The position numbers and the translations under genes were made by a program. Below are positions 43,703 to 51,833 of a stretch of 64,000 nucleotides of DNA, piece by piece. This DNA comes from Microbacterium esteraromaticum (GTDB lineage: Bacteria; Actinomycetota; Actinomycetes; Actinomycetales; Microbacteriaceae): assembly GCF_016907315.1 (NCBI RefSeq), contig NZ_JAFBBS010000001.1:2294001-2358000 (forward strand), given 5' to 3'. The notes beneath the pieces are model-generated. The model was not told the origin of the DNA. It made no database searches and saw only the letters and a list, made by a program, of their open reading frames with translations. Position 1 is the stretch's first letter. Each line of letters opens with the position of its first letter.

Positions 43703-43731
43703 TCGCTCGATTCGGGCCCGGTGCGACGGTT

Positions 43732-43740
43732 TGCTAGAAT
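43732..43740 (+). promoter_or_regulatory. Extended -10 promoter of the bS22 gene
   Basis: TGCTAGAAT gives an extended TGN plus TAGAAT -10 box; no clear -35. Predicted start about 43747; a run of six T follows at 43752-43757. Confidence 0.55.
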
Positions 43741-43816
43741 CGTCCGAGGCATTTTTTCCGTGCCCGTACCCGGGTGCCGCATCCCGGCATCCAACCCCTG
43801 ACTTAGTGAGGTTTCC

Positions 43817-43915
43817 GTGGGTTCAGTCATCAAGAAGCGCCGCAAGCGCATGGCGAAGAAGAAGCACCGCAAGCTGCTTCGCAAGACTCGCCACCAGCGC
43901 CGCAACAAGAAGTAA
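43817..43915 (+). CDS. Ribosomal protein bS22 (AURKAIP1/COX24 domain, 32 aa)
   Basis: GTG start at 43817, TAA at 43913. The 32 residues (MGSVIKKRRKRMAKKKHRKL and a further Arg/Lys-rich tail) are the conserved actinobacterial small-subunit protein bS22, seen near the decoding region of mycobacterial ribosomes. About half of the residues are Arg or Lys. GTGAGG lies six bases upstream as ribosome site. The gene is shorter than most automatic cutoffs. Confidence 0.93.
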   Translation: MGSVIKKRRKRMAKKKHRKLLRKTRHQRRNKK

Positions 43916-43982
43916 GCGGCACGACACCGAGCGCCTGTCTTCGGACGGGCGCTTCGTGTCTGCGGCCGCAGAAGGAGACGTC

Positions 43983-44276
43983 ATGAAGTCGATCACCGTC
44001 GAGCAGCTCGCGCAGCGCGAGGGCGTGCCTCTCATCGATGTGCGCGAACGGCACGAGTTCGAGGCCGGGCATGTACCCGGTGCGATCAACCTGCCGATGT
44101 CCGAGCTCGGCGGTCGTCTCGACGAGCTGCCAGGTGAGGCTTTCGACGTCATCTGCGAGCTGGGCGGTCGCTCGGGTCGCGTCGTCGAGGCGCTCTCCGA
44201 GCGCGGTCACGACGCCACCAACGTCGAGGGCGGCACCGCCGCGTGGGTCGCCCAGGGGCGGCCGGTCGCCCAGTGA
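43983..44276 (+). CDS. Rhodanese-like domain protein
   Basis: 97 residues, a single rhodanese domain. LIDVRERHEFEAGHVPGAINLPMSEL is the classic first half; the active loop is Cys58-ELGGRS, followed by VEGGTAAWVAQGRPV. It would carry sulfur as a persulfide. AGAAGGAGACGTC precedes the ATG. Its stop overlaps the next start (GTGA), forming a three-gene unit with a glutaredoxin-like and a Dabb protein. Confidence 0.92.
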   Translation: MKSITVEQLAQREGVPLIDVRERHEFEAGHVPGAINLPMSELGGRLDELPGEAFDVICELGGRSGRVVEALSERGHDATNVEGGTAAWVAQGRPVAQ

Positions 44277-44536
44277 CCACGCTCACGATCATCGGCAAGC
44301 CCGACTGTCACCTCTGCGAGGTCGCGAGCGAGGTCGTCGACGCCGTCGTCGCCGAGATGCCGGATGCCGCCGCTGAGCGCCTCGAGATCATCGAGCAGTC
44401 CATCGCCGATGACCCGGCGCTCTACGAGCGCTGGTGGGAGAAGATCCCGGTCGTTCTCATCGACGGTGAGCTGCACGCGCACTGGCGCGTCTCACCCGAC
44501 CGACTGCGTCAGGCTCTCGAGGAGGCCATGAAGTGA
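44273..44536 (+). CDS. Glutaredoxin-like protein
   Basis: 87 residues from GTG 44273. Thioredoxin fold with the redox motif CHLC (Cys12, Cys15) after IIGKPD, and IPVVLIDGELHAHWRV containing the cis-Pro. DUF836-type glutaredoxin family, a small thiol-disulfide protein. Translationally coupled on both sides by 4-base overlaps. Confidence 0.9.
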   Translation: MTTLTIIGKPDCHLCEVASEVVDAVVAEMPDAAAERLEIIEQSIADDPALYERWWEKIPVVLIDGELHAHWRVSPDRLRQALEEAMK

Positions 44537-44832
44537 TCCGCCATGTCGTCAGCTGGAAGCTCGCCGCGGCAGACGCCGCAGCGCGCGCGGAGCAGGCCGC
44601 AGAAGTCGCCCGTCGCCTGAACGCGCTGATGGGCGTCGTGCCCGAGCTGCGTGCGGTGTCTGCGGGCGCGAACGTCGCGCACCCCGACATCAACTGGGAC
44701 GTGACGCTCGTCGCCGACGTCGACTCGCTGGAGGCTCTCGAGGCCTACCAGGTGCACCCCGCGCACAAAGAGGCCGGCGCGTACATCAAGTCGGTCGTCG
44801 CCTCTCGCGTCGCCGTCGACTTCGAAGTCTGA
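44533..44832 (+). CDS. Dabb family (stress-responsive A/B barrel) protein
   Basis: 99 residues beginning MIRHVVSWKL, the hallmark of the Dabb dimeric alpha/beta barrel, and containing WDVTLVADVDSLEALEAYQVHPAHKEA. Function not known for most members. GTG start overlaps the preceding stop; last gene of the three-gene unit. Confidence 0.88.
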   Translation: MIRHVVSWKLAAADAAARAEQAAEVARRLNALMGVVPELRAVSAGANVAHPDINWDVTLVADVDSLEALEAYQVHPAHKEAGAYIKSVVASRVAVDFEV

Positions 44833-44871
44833 CGAGCCTCGTGGGATCTGCCGTGACCTTCACCTTGCAAT

Positions 44872-44912
44872 GCAAATGTGACCGGGCAGCGGCCCTGCGG
44901 TTGTCACATTGC
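44872..44912. promoter_or_regulatory. Inverted repeat upstream of the amino acid ABC operon
   Basis: GCAAATGTGAC (44872-44882) and GTCACATTGC (44903-44912) pair as inverted halves with one bulged A, 66 bases before the binding-protein start. It may be a regulator site; no regulator gene adjoins. Confidence 0.5.
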
Positions 44913-44977
44913 TTCGCACCCCATGTCAAAATGAGTTCATCCCGCCGGGCGCAAGCCCCTGTCACAAAGGAGTGGCC

Positions 44978-45805
44978 ATGAAGCGCCGTCCCCTCATCTT
45001 CGGCACCGCAGTCGCTGCAGCCGCCGTCCTCGCACTCGCCGGCTGCGCGAGCAACCCCGGCTCGGACGGTGACGCCGACAAGCCGGCAGCCGGAGCCGAC
45101 GCCGCCGACTACGGCCTCGTCGCCGACGGCACGCTGACCGTCTGCTCCGATATCCCCTACCCGCCCTTCGAGTTCGAGGGCGGCGACAACGGCACCGGCT
45201 ACACCGGTTTCGACATCGAGCTGCTCGACGCGATCTCGAAGAAGCTCGACCTCAAGCTCTCGGTGCAGGACACCGGCTTCGAGGCGCTGCAGTCGGGCGC
45301 GACGCTGCTCGCCGGCACCTGCGACCTGGGTGCGTCTGCCATGACGATCACCGAAGAGCGCAAGGCGAACATCGACTTCTCCGAGCCGTACTACGACTCG
45401 CTGCAGTCGCTGCTCGTTCGCACCGACTCGGGCATCGAGAGCATCGACGACCTCGACGGCAAGAACGTCGGCATCCAGCAGGGCACGACGGGCGAGATCT
45501 ACGCCAAGGAGAACGCCAAGGGCGCCGAGCTCGTGCAGTACCCGTCCGACGGCGAGCTGTGGCCGGCCATGCAGTCGGGTCAGATCGACGCGATCCTGCA
45601 GGACCAGCCGGTGAACCTCGTGCACGAGAAGGCCGACTCGGACTACAAGATCGTCGAGACCTACGAGACCGACGAGTCGTACGGCTTCGCCTTCGCCAAG
45701 GGCGAGAAGGAAGAGCTGCGCAAGGCCATCGACGCTGCGCTGCAGGACCTGCGCGACAGCGGCGAGTACGACAAGATCTACGACGAGTTCTTCTCGGCCG
45801 AGTGA
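44978..45805 (+). CDS. Polar amino acid ABC substrate-binding lipoprotein
   Basis: 275 residues, lipobox LALAGC (Cys23). Family-3 solute-binding protein: LTVCSDIPYPPFEFEG, FDIELLDAISKKLDLKLS, GTCDLGASAMTITEERK and NVGIQQGTTGE are characteristic. Likely ligand glutamine, glutamate, cystine or a related polar amino acid. ATG 44978 has AAAGGAG upstream. First gene of a three-gene importer operon. Confidence 0.93.
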   Translation: MKRRPLIFGTAVAAAAVLALAGCASNPGSDGDADKPAAGADAADYGLVADGTLTVCSDIPYPPFEFEGGDNGTGYTGFDIELLDAISKKLDLKLSVQDTGFEALQSGATLLAGTCDLGASAMTITEERKANIDFSEPYYDSLQSLLVRTDSGIESIDDLDGKNVGIQQGTTGEIYAKENAKGAELVQYPSDGELWPAMQSGQIDAILQDQPVNLVHEKADSDYKIVETYETDESYGFAFAKGEKEELRKAIDAALQDLRDSGEYDKIYDEFFSAE

Positions 45806-45836
45806 CCACTGATCTGATCACCGAGAGGCACGAGAC

Positions 45837-46628
45837 ATGGCGCTGAAGCGCAGAACGAGAACGCTGCTGTACCGCGTGACGATGTACGTCGTCTTCTTCG
45901 CGGTCGTCGCGGCAGTGGCGCTCTCGATCAACTGGCAGCGGGCGATCCCGCAGTTCTTCAACCTCGAGGTCGCGGCGAAGCTCTTCCCCGACATCATCCT
46001 GATCGGACTGCGCAACACGATCCTGTTCACGCTGATCGCGTTCACGGGAGGTGTGCTGCTCGGCATCATCCTCGCTCTGATGAAGCTGTCGAGCATCGGA
46101 CTGTTCCGCTGGGTGGCGACGGGCTGGATCGAGCTGTTCCGCGGGCTCCCCGCCCTGCTGACGATCTTCTCGGTGGCGTTCATCGTGCCGATCGTCTTCG
46201 GCTGGAAGGTGCCAGGCGGTCCCGTCGGCGCCGGTCTGCTCGGTCTCATCCTGGTGGCCTCGGCGTACATCGCCGAGGTCATCAGGTCGGGCATCCAGGC
46301 TGTGCCGAAGGGGCAGACCGAGGCCGCCCGCTCGCTCGGCATGTCACCGATGAAGACGATGTTCTGGATCATCCTCCCGCAGGGTTTCCGGATCATCATC
46401 CCGCCGATGACCAACGAGCTGGTGCTGCTTCTCAAAGACACCTCGCTCGTCTTCATCGCGGGAAGCTTCATCTGGTCGAAGGAGCTCACCACCTTCGCCC
46501 GTGACGCGAACTCGGCGAATGCCAACGCGACGCCGCTCATCGTGGCGGCGCTGCTGTACCTGGTTGTGACCATTCCTCTCACGCGGTTCACCGCGTGGCT
46601 GGAGCGACGGATGGCGAAGGAACGATGA
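45837..46628 (+). CDS. Polar amino acid ABC permease
   Basis: 263 residues, five or so membrane segments, with [21 protein letters not shown] (HisM/GlnP opening) and the EAA loop [19 protein letters not shown]. It probably works as a homodimer, as only one permease gene is present. The stop overlaps the ATG of the ATPase gene by four bases. Confidence 0.93.
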   Translation: MALKRRTRTLLYRVTMYVVFFAVVAAVALSINWQRAIPQFFNLEVAAKLFPDIILIGLRNTILFTLIAFTGGVLLGIILALMKLSSIGLFRWVATGWIELFRGLPALLTIFSVAFIVPIVFGWKVPGGPVGAGLLGLILVASAYIAEVIRSGIQAVPKGQTEAARSLGMSPMKTMFWIILPQGFRIIIPPMTNELVLLLKDTSLVFIAGSFIWSKELTTFARDANSANANATPLIVAALLYLVVTIPLTRFTAWLERRMAKER

Positions 46629-47380
46629 GCACCGATCTGATCGACGTGCATGCCCCTGCGATCCAGGTGCAGGGCCTGGTCAAGGCCTACGGCGACAATG
46701 TCGTGCTCAAGGGCATCGACCTCACCGTGCTGAAGGGTGAGGTGGTGTGCATCATCGGCCCGTCGGGTTCGGGCAAGTCGACGATGCTGCGCTCGGTGAA
46801 CCTGCTCGAGACGCCGACCGACGGTCGCATCCTCGTCGAGGGCATCGACATCACCGATCCCGAGACCGACATCGACCGCGTGCGCCAGCGCATCGGCATG
46901 GTGTTCCAGAGCTTCAACCTGTTCCCGCACCTGTCGGTGCTCGACAACCTCACCGTCGCGCAGCGCCGGGTGAAGAAGCGCAGCAAGGGCGAGTCGGAGC
47001 GCGTCGGCCGCGAGATGCTGGAGCGGGTGGGCCTGGCCGAGAAGGCGGATGCCTTCCCCAGCCACCTCTCGGGCGGTCAGCAGCAGCGCGTCGCGATCGC
47101 CCGCGCGCTGTGCATGAACCCCGACATGATGCTCTTCGACGAGCCGACCTCGGCTCTCGACCCCGAGCTGGTCGGCGAGGTGCTGCAGGTCATGCGCACT
47201 CTGGCCGATGAGGGCATGACGATGCTCGTCGTCACTCACGAGATGGGCTTCGCCCGTGAGGTCGGCTCGCGCCTGATCTTCATGGACGGCGGCTACATCC
47301 TCGAGCAGGGCGACCCGCGAGAGGTGCTTGCGAACCCGCAGCACGCCCGCACGCAGGATTTCCTGGCGCGCGTGCTCTGA
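46625..47380 (+). CDS. Polar amino acid ABC transporter ATP-binding protein
   Basis: 251 residues. Walker [11 protein letters not shown]-loop [17 protein letters not shown], signature [15 protein letters not shown], Walker [12 protein letters not shown] and [12 protein letters not shown]; GlnQ/HisP-type. ATGA overlap with the permease stop. Followed by a strong terminator. Confidence 0.95.
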   Translation: MSTDLIDVHAPAIQVQGLVKAYGDNVVLKGIDLTVLKGEVVCIIGPSGSGKSTMLRSVNLLETPTDGRILVEGIDITDPETDIDRVRQRIGMVFQSFNLFPHLSVLDNLTVAQRRVKKRSKGESERVGREMLERVGLAEKADAFPSHLSGGQQQRVAIARALCMNPDMMLFDEPTSALDPELVGEVLQVMRTLADEGMTMLVVTHEMGFAREVGSRLIFMDGGYILEQGDPREVLANPQHARTQDFLARVL

Positions 47381-47401
47381 ACCAGGACGACTCCTACGAT
47401 C

Positions 47402-47435
47402 GAGACCCCCTGACGCTCCGGCGTCAGGGGGTCTC
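47402..47435 (+). terminator. Terminator of the amino acid ABC operon
   Basis: A perfect 15-bp stem, GAGACCCCCTGACGC and its complement, with a TCCG tetraloop, 21 bases after the stop codon. A CCGTTC follows instead of a U-run. Confidence 0.85.
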
Positions 47436-47475
47436 CGTTCATGCGGGGCCAGATGGCGCTCGCATGAACGGAGAC
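47431..47475 (+). repeat. Alternative hairpin overlapping the terminator
   Basis: GTCTCCGTTCATGCG (47431-47445) pairs perfectly with CGCATGAACGGAGAC (47461-47475). The five bases GTCTC are shared with the terminator stem, so the two structures exclude each other at their junction. Confidence 0.7.
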
Positions 47476-47733
47476 CTGGGAAGTGGGTCACACCGCTCGG
47501 TGGCATCGACAACTCGGCGTTTCCATCATCCTTCACCTCTGCTCCGCGCTATCAGTGGGAGGCCGCGCCGTTCGAGCATCGCCGGCGTCGGTTTCGAGGT
47601 TGCTCGAGAGCGTGACCGAGACCGAAGCCCGGGTCGGAAGGGGAGGTGAACGCGGGGTGGCAGATTCTCACATCTATGCTGGATTGCAGGGCATAAGTAC
47701 CCGGGTGGATATACCGACGACGAAGGGAAATGC

Positions 47734-48531
47734 ATGATGACCGATACTGACGACGTGCCGGAGGTCTCTCGGCGCACTGTGGTGAGGGGATTCGCCTGGT
47801 CTGTGCCGATCTTGGCTGCGGCAGCGGCAGCCCCGGCGTGGGCCGTGTCCGGATGCAGGACATTCACGACGTCGTTCACGACAAGCTCCACCGTTCAGAA
47901 CCCGACGCGGCTCCCCGCGACGGACGGCACCCGGAACCTGACTGTTGAGCTCACGGCCGTTTCGGGAGCGAACACTACGGTCACGCAGAATGGCCAGACG
48001 TTCAATATGACCCGCAGTGCGTCCGGTTGGAACGGGGGTTGGAGTGATGACAGTGCTGGCGATTGGGTATTCACCGACTTCGGCCCCGCGGGATCCATCG
48101 TGCTGAACCAGCGCTCCACCACCGATGCGTCGAATCAGCCCATCGGCAGTCCCACGCAGACCGTCACCTTAACATTCCTCGACGGATCTACGCCCGTCTC
48201 CGTCTCCAATCTGCGGATAGATGTCTACGACATCACCTCCGCGAACACGCCCCGTTGGCGCGACTCCTACTGGGACGCCGTCGGATTCAACATCGCACCG
48301 TCATCGATCCTTCCCGCTCCTGGTAAGGATCAAGGGTTGGGAGCGGGCACGATTGCAGACCCATTCCGACGTTCAACAGCAGGCCTCTCCACGGGGACTG
48401 GACCCTATCAAGACAGGTTCACGTTCACCACTGTGCCGTCCTCTGGCCTGCAACTTCGTTACACGAGCCATCAGCAGAAGTCCGGGTGGCAGTTCATCTC
48501 GATTGCCGGCATCACCTTCGACGCCTGCTGA
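47734..48531 (+). CDS. Tat-exported secreted protein of unknown function
   Basis: 265 residues. Signal peptide with SRRTVVRGFAW (twin-arginine motif, residues 12-22), a hydrophobic Ala-rich stretch and AWA cleavage near residue 37. The mature part is Thr/Ser/Asn-rich, beta-like, with only two Cys, one near the mature N-terminus (Cys41) and one as the last residue (Cys265), suggesting a single disulfide. No domain recognised. Base composition is visibly lower in G+C than the neighbours and codon use differs (more T- and A-ending codons), a sign of recent transfer. Two ATGs (47734, 47737) follow GAAGGGAAATGC. A hairpin follows the gene. Confidence 0.75.
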   Translation: MMTDTDDVPEVSRRTVVRGFAWSVPILAAAAAAPAWAVSGCRTFTTSFTTSSTVQNPTRLPATDGTRNLTVELTAVSGANTTVTQNGQTFNMTRSASGWNGGWSDDSAGDWVFTDFGPAGSIVLNQRSTTDASNQPIGSPTQTVTLTFLDGSTPVSVSNLRIDVYDITSANTPRWRDSYWDAVGFNIAPSSILPAPGKDQGLGAGTIADPFRRSTAGLSTGTGPYQDRFTFTTVPSSGLQLRYTSHQQKSGWQFISIAGITFDAC

Positions 48532-48538
48532 GTCGAAT

Positions 48539-48563
48539 CTCGGCTGAACCCGAATCAGCCGAG
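48539..48563 (+). terminator. Hairpin after the Tat-secreted protein gene
   Basis: CTCGGCTGA and TCAGCCGAG, perfect 9-bp stem, 7-base loop, eight bases after the stop. No U-run; overlaps a purine-rich GAGGAGGA. Confidence 0.65.
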
Positions 48564-48595
48564 GAGGACGCGCCGATCTGGCATCCTGAACAGTG

Positions 48596-49420
48596 ATGGA
48601 GATCGGCGCGTTCCTCGGCCTCGAGCAGCTCACCTGGGGCATGCTCATCCTCGTCGTCATCGCGGCATTCGGCGCCGGATGGATCGACGCGGTCGTCGGC
48701 GGTGGCGGACTGCTGCAGCTGCCGGCCGTGCTGCTGATTCCCGGCATCACGCCCGTGCAGGCGCTGGCGACCAACAAGCTCGGCTCGATCTTCGGCACCG
48801 CGACGAGCAGCATCACGTACTACCGGCGTGCGAGACCCGACATCCGCACGGCCTTGCCGATGGCGGTGATCGCGCTCGCCGGGTCGTTCGGCGGAGCCGC
48901 CGTGGCGACCGTGCTTCCGGCATCGGCCTTCAAGCCGATCATCGTCGTGGCTTTGCTGGCGGTCGCGATCTTCACCGCGCTCAGGCCGCAGCTGGGCGCG
49001 GCGACCGCGCTGCGGTTCTCGGGGCACCGTCACCACGTCGCGGCGGGGGCAGCAGGACTGGTGATCGGCTTCTACGACGGACTCATCGGCCCCGGCACGG
49101 GCACCTTCCTCGTGATCACGCTCGTCGGTCTGCTGGGTTACGACTTCCTCCAGTCGAGCGCGAAGGCGAAGATCGTCAACTTCGCCACGAACGCCGGGGC
49201 GCTCATCCTCTTCATCCCACACGGCGCCGTGCTGTGGATGCTCGGTCTCATCCTCGGAGCAGCGAACATCGCCGGCAGCTATCTCGGCTCGCGCATGGCG
49301 ATCTCGCGAGGGTCGGGATTCATCCGCGTGGTGTTCCTGTGCATCGTCATCGTGCTGATCGCGAAGCTCGGATTCGACGTCTGGAACGAGAACGTCGAGC
49401 CTCTTCTCGCAGCGCGCTGA
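48596..49420 (+). CDS. TauE/SafE family sulfite/organic anion exporter
   Basis: 274 residues, about eight hydrophobic segments. GAGWIDAVVGGGGLLQLPAVLL and the repeat GFYDGLIGPGTGTFLVI are the two inverted TauE/SafE repeats. The family exports sulfite, sulfoacetate or related anions. The start is at ATG 48596; an adjacent in-frame GTG (48593) is possible; ribosome site weak. Confidence 0.9.
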   Translation: MEIGAFLGLEQLTWGMLILVVIAAFGAGWIDAVVGGGGLLQLPAVLLIPGITPVQALATNKLGSIFGTATSSITYYRRARPDIRTALPMAVIALAGSFGGAAVATVLPASAFKPIIVVALLAVAIFTALRPQLGAATALRFSGHRHHVAAGAAGLVIGFYDGLIGPGTGTFLVITLVGLLGYDFLQSSAKAKIVNFATNAGALILFIPHGAVLWMLGLILGAANIAGSYLGSRMAISRGSGFIRVVFLCIVIVLIAKLGFDVWNENVEPLLAAR

Positions 49421-49446
49421 ACACCATCCGGGATCCGACGTCCGAA

Positions 49447-49459
49447 CCGGGTAACCCGG
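49447..49459. promoter_or_regulatory. CCGGGTAACCCGG palindrome upstream of the sugar ABC operon
   Basis: A 13-base palindrome with a single central base, 102 bases before the binding-protein gene. A TAGACT -10-like box follows at 49506-49511. Its function as an operator is a guess. Confidence 0.35.
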
Positions 49460-49560
49460 CATATCACGCGGCCGAGATCGTTGCCATGGCACGGGTCTTC
49501 CCGCGTAGACTCCGAATTGTGCCCGCCCGGGCGCAGCAACGCTCCCACGGAGGAGGGACG

Positions 49561-50832
49561 ATGAAGTCAGGAAGCAGGAAGAGAGCGCTGGCCGGTGTCG
49601 CCGGGCTCGCTGCCGCAGCGGTCGCGCTCAGCGGATGCTCTGGATCGGGAGACCCGGGCGACGGTGAGAAGATCACGCTCGAAGTGCAATCTGCGATGGC
49701 AGAGGGGACGCCGCGCTACGAGGCGCTCACCGCACTCGCGAAGGCCTATGAAGAGGAGAACCGCGATGTCAAGGTCGACGTCGTGGCCATGGGCAACGAC
49801 TACGAGGGCGACATGAAGGTGCGGATGGGCTCGGGCGATCTGCCGGATCTCTGGGCCACGCACGGCTGGTCGCTGCTGCGCTACAGCGAGTTCCTCGAGC
49901 CCCTGAACGAGCAGGCCTGGGCAGACAAGCTCAATCCCGTGCTCGACGCGACCATGAAGAACGACGACGGCGAGTTCTTCGCGCTGCCGCTGACGACAGA
50001 TGTCGCCGGCATCCTCTACAACAAGACCGTGCTCGAGGACGCTGGGGTCGATCCCGCGTCGCTCGGTGACATCGACGCATTCGATGAGGCGCTGGCGAAG
50101 GTCAAGGACGCCGGTGTCGTGCCGATCTCGAGCTCCGGCAAAGACGACTGGTTCGCCGGCAACGTGGCCGACTGGCTCGGTTCGGGTTCGTACGACGACG
50201 CCCAGTCGAAGAAACTCGCGGATGGTGAGTTCGTCGACAGCGGCTTCGAGGCCCTGTTCGGCAAGCTCGACGAGTGGGCGAAGGCCGGCTACTTCAACCC
50301 CGACTTCTCCTCGGCGACGAGCGACGACATCGCCACGGCCCTCGGGCAGGGCAAGACCGCGTTCGTGATGATCCAGAACAGCCTGGCGCTCAGCGCCAAG
50401 CAGTTCGTGCCGGACGCGCAGCTCGGCTTCATCCCCGTGCCGGCGATCAACGGCGATCCCGAGTACCTCATCGGCGGCGAGGGGGTCGCACTCGGTGCCT
50501 GGCGGGACGGCGAGAACAAGGAAGAGGCCCTCGATTTCCTCGCGTTCCTCGCAGAGCCCGAGAACATCGAAGAGTTCGCCAGCGAAGACGGCAACCCCGC
50601 CGGCCTGACCGACATCGACGTCGACCTCGGCGATCTGTCCGACAGCTACGAGCAGTTCTTCACGCCGGGTGAGGTGCGCATGGTGCCCTACTTCGACCGC
50701 GCCTATCTGCCGAACGGCATGTGGAACACGCTGATCTCCACGACGGGCGGCATCATCACCGGGCAGACCACTGTCGACTCGGCGGTGAAGCAGACCGAGG
50801 CCGAGTTCGGAACGCTGTACGGTCAGCAGTAG
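49561..50832 (+). CDS. Carbohydrate ABC substrate-binding lipoprotein
   Basis: 423 residues, lipobox VALSGC (Cys26). Family-1 solute-binding protein: YEALTALAKAYEEENRDVKVDV, GSGDLPDLWATHG, ALPLTTDVAGILYNK, and PNGMWNTL near the C-terminus. Sugar specificity cannot be predicted. ATG 49561 follows CGGAGGAGGGACG. It is followed by a hairpin and then two permease genes, with no ATPase gene in the unit. Confidence 0.93.
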   Translation: MKSGSRKRALAGVAGLAAAAVALSGCSGSGDPGDGEKITLEVQSAMAEGTPRYEALTALAKAYEEENRDVKVDVVAMGNDYEGDMKVRMGSGDLPDLWATHGWSLLRYSEFLEPLNEQAWADKLNPVLDATMKNDDGEFFALPLTTDVAGILYNKTVLEDAGVDPASLGDIDAFDEALAKVKDAGVVPISSSGKDDWFAGNVADWLGSGSYDDAQSKKLADGEFVDSGFEALFGKLDEWAKAGYFNPDFSSATSDDIATALGQGKTAFVMIQNSLALSAKQFVPDAQLGFIPVPAINGDPEYLIGGEGVALGAWRDGENKEEALDFLAFLAEPENIEEFASEDGNPAGLTDIDVDLGDLSDSYEQFFTPGEVRMVPYFDRAYLPNGMWNTLISTTGGIITGQTTVDSAVKQTEAEFGTLYGQQ

Positions 50833-50840
50833 CACCGCGC

Positions 50841-50873
50841 GCGTCCGGGGTGGCCCTCGGCCATCCCGGACGC
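50841..50873 (+). terminator. Hairpin between sugar-binding protein and permease genes
   Basis: GCGTCCGGGGTGG and CCATCCCGGACGC pair over 13 positions with one G-U, 7-base loop, nine bases after the stop codon; no U-run. Likely mRNA-stabilising or partial terminator. Confidence 0.7.
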
Positions 50874-50885
50874 ACTGGAGGATCG

Positions 50886-51833
50886 ATGACCGTCACCCGC
50901 ACACCGCGTCCTACGGATACGGTCTCCGTCGTCACGCCCTGGTCACGCAGGAGGCCGCGAACGAGCAGCATCTTCCCGCGTAGGCTCAACTGGTTCTACG
51001 TGCCAGCGCTCGTGCTGTTCGCCGTCTTCTCGATCTACCCGCTCATCAGCGGCGTGAGTCTGTCGCTCACCAACTGGAACGGGTACAGCCGGGGCAAGGC
51101 GTTCGTCGGTGTCGACAACTACCTGCGCCTGCTCGACGATGACGTGTTCCGCACAGCTCTGGTGAACACCCTGATCTACGGTGTCGGCAGCACGATCATC
51201 CAGCAGGTGCTGGGGCTCGGCCTCGCGGTCGTGCTCGACCGCGTCGTTAGAGGGGCATCCCTTCTGCGCGCCGTGATCTACCTGCCGGTGATGGTGTCGC
51301 CCGTCGTGCTCGGCACCATGTACTACCTGATCTTCCGGTACAACAACGGCGCCCTGAACGACCTGCGTGCGCTGTTCGGTGCCCAGCAGGTCGCATGGCT
51401 GTCGGATGCCACGGTCGGCATCACCGTGATCGTGGTCGTCAACTCGCTGCAGTTCGTCGGCATCTCGATGGTGATCTACCTGGCAGGGCTGCAGGGCGTG
51501 CCCACCGAGTACTACGAAGCGGCGCAGCTCGACGGCGCGACATGGTGGCAGAGCTTCCGCAGCATCGCGCTCCCGCTGCTGCAGCCGGCCTTCGCCACGA
51601 GCATCGTGCTCAACCTCATCGGCGGCCTCAAGCTTTTCGACGTGGTGCAGGTGCTCACCGGCGGAGGGCCGGGCCACTCGACCCACTCGGTGTCGACTCT
51701 CATAGGCGAGACGTACTTCTCGAACCAGGCCGCCGGCTACTCGGCGGCGATCGGCGTCGTGCTTTTCGTGCTCATCGTGGCGGTCACCTTCGTGCTGAAC
51801 GCGCTGCTGAACCGAAAGCGGGTCGAGCTGTGA
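50886..51833 (+). CDS. Carbohydrate ABC permease (MalF-like)
   Basis: 315 residues; six membrane segments after a 40-residue Arg/Pro-rich N-terminal tail. The EAA loop is EYYEAAQLDGATWWQSFRSIALPLL. Pairs with the next permease. ATG follows GGAGGATCG. GTG of the next gene overlaps the stop. Confidence 0.92.
   Translation: MTVTRTPRPTDTVSVVTPWSRRRPRTSSIFPRRLNWFYVPALVLFAVFSIYPLISGVSLSLTNWNGYSRGKAFVGVDNYLRLLDDDVFRTALVNTLIYGVGSTIIQQVLGLGLAVVLDRVVRGASLLRAVIYLPVMVSPVVLGTMYYLIFRYNNGALNDLRALFGAQQVAWLSDATVGITVIVVVNSLQFVGISMVIYLAGLQGVPTEYYEAAQLDGATWWQSFRSIALPLLQPAFATSIVLNLIGGLKLFDVVQVLTGGGPGHSTHSVSTLIGETYFSNQAAGYSAAIGVVLFVLIVAVTFVLNALLNRKRVEL

Larger units (their letters stand above)
47381..47733. other. 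353-bp intergenic region
   Basis: Contains the terminator of the amino acid importer operon, an alternative overlapping hairpin, and the upstream region of a Tat-secreted protein. A weak promoter pair TTGCAG (47684-47689) and GATATA (47708-47713, 18-base spacer) precedes the secreted protein gene. No convincing gene is seen between 47476 and 47680. Confidence 0.6.
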
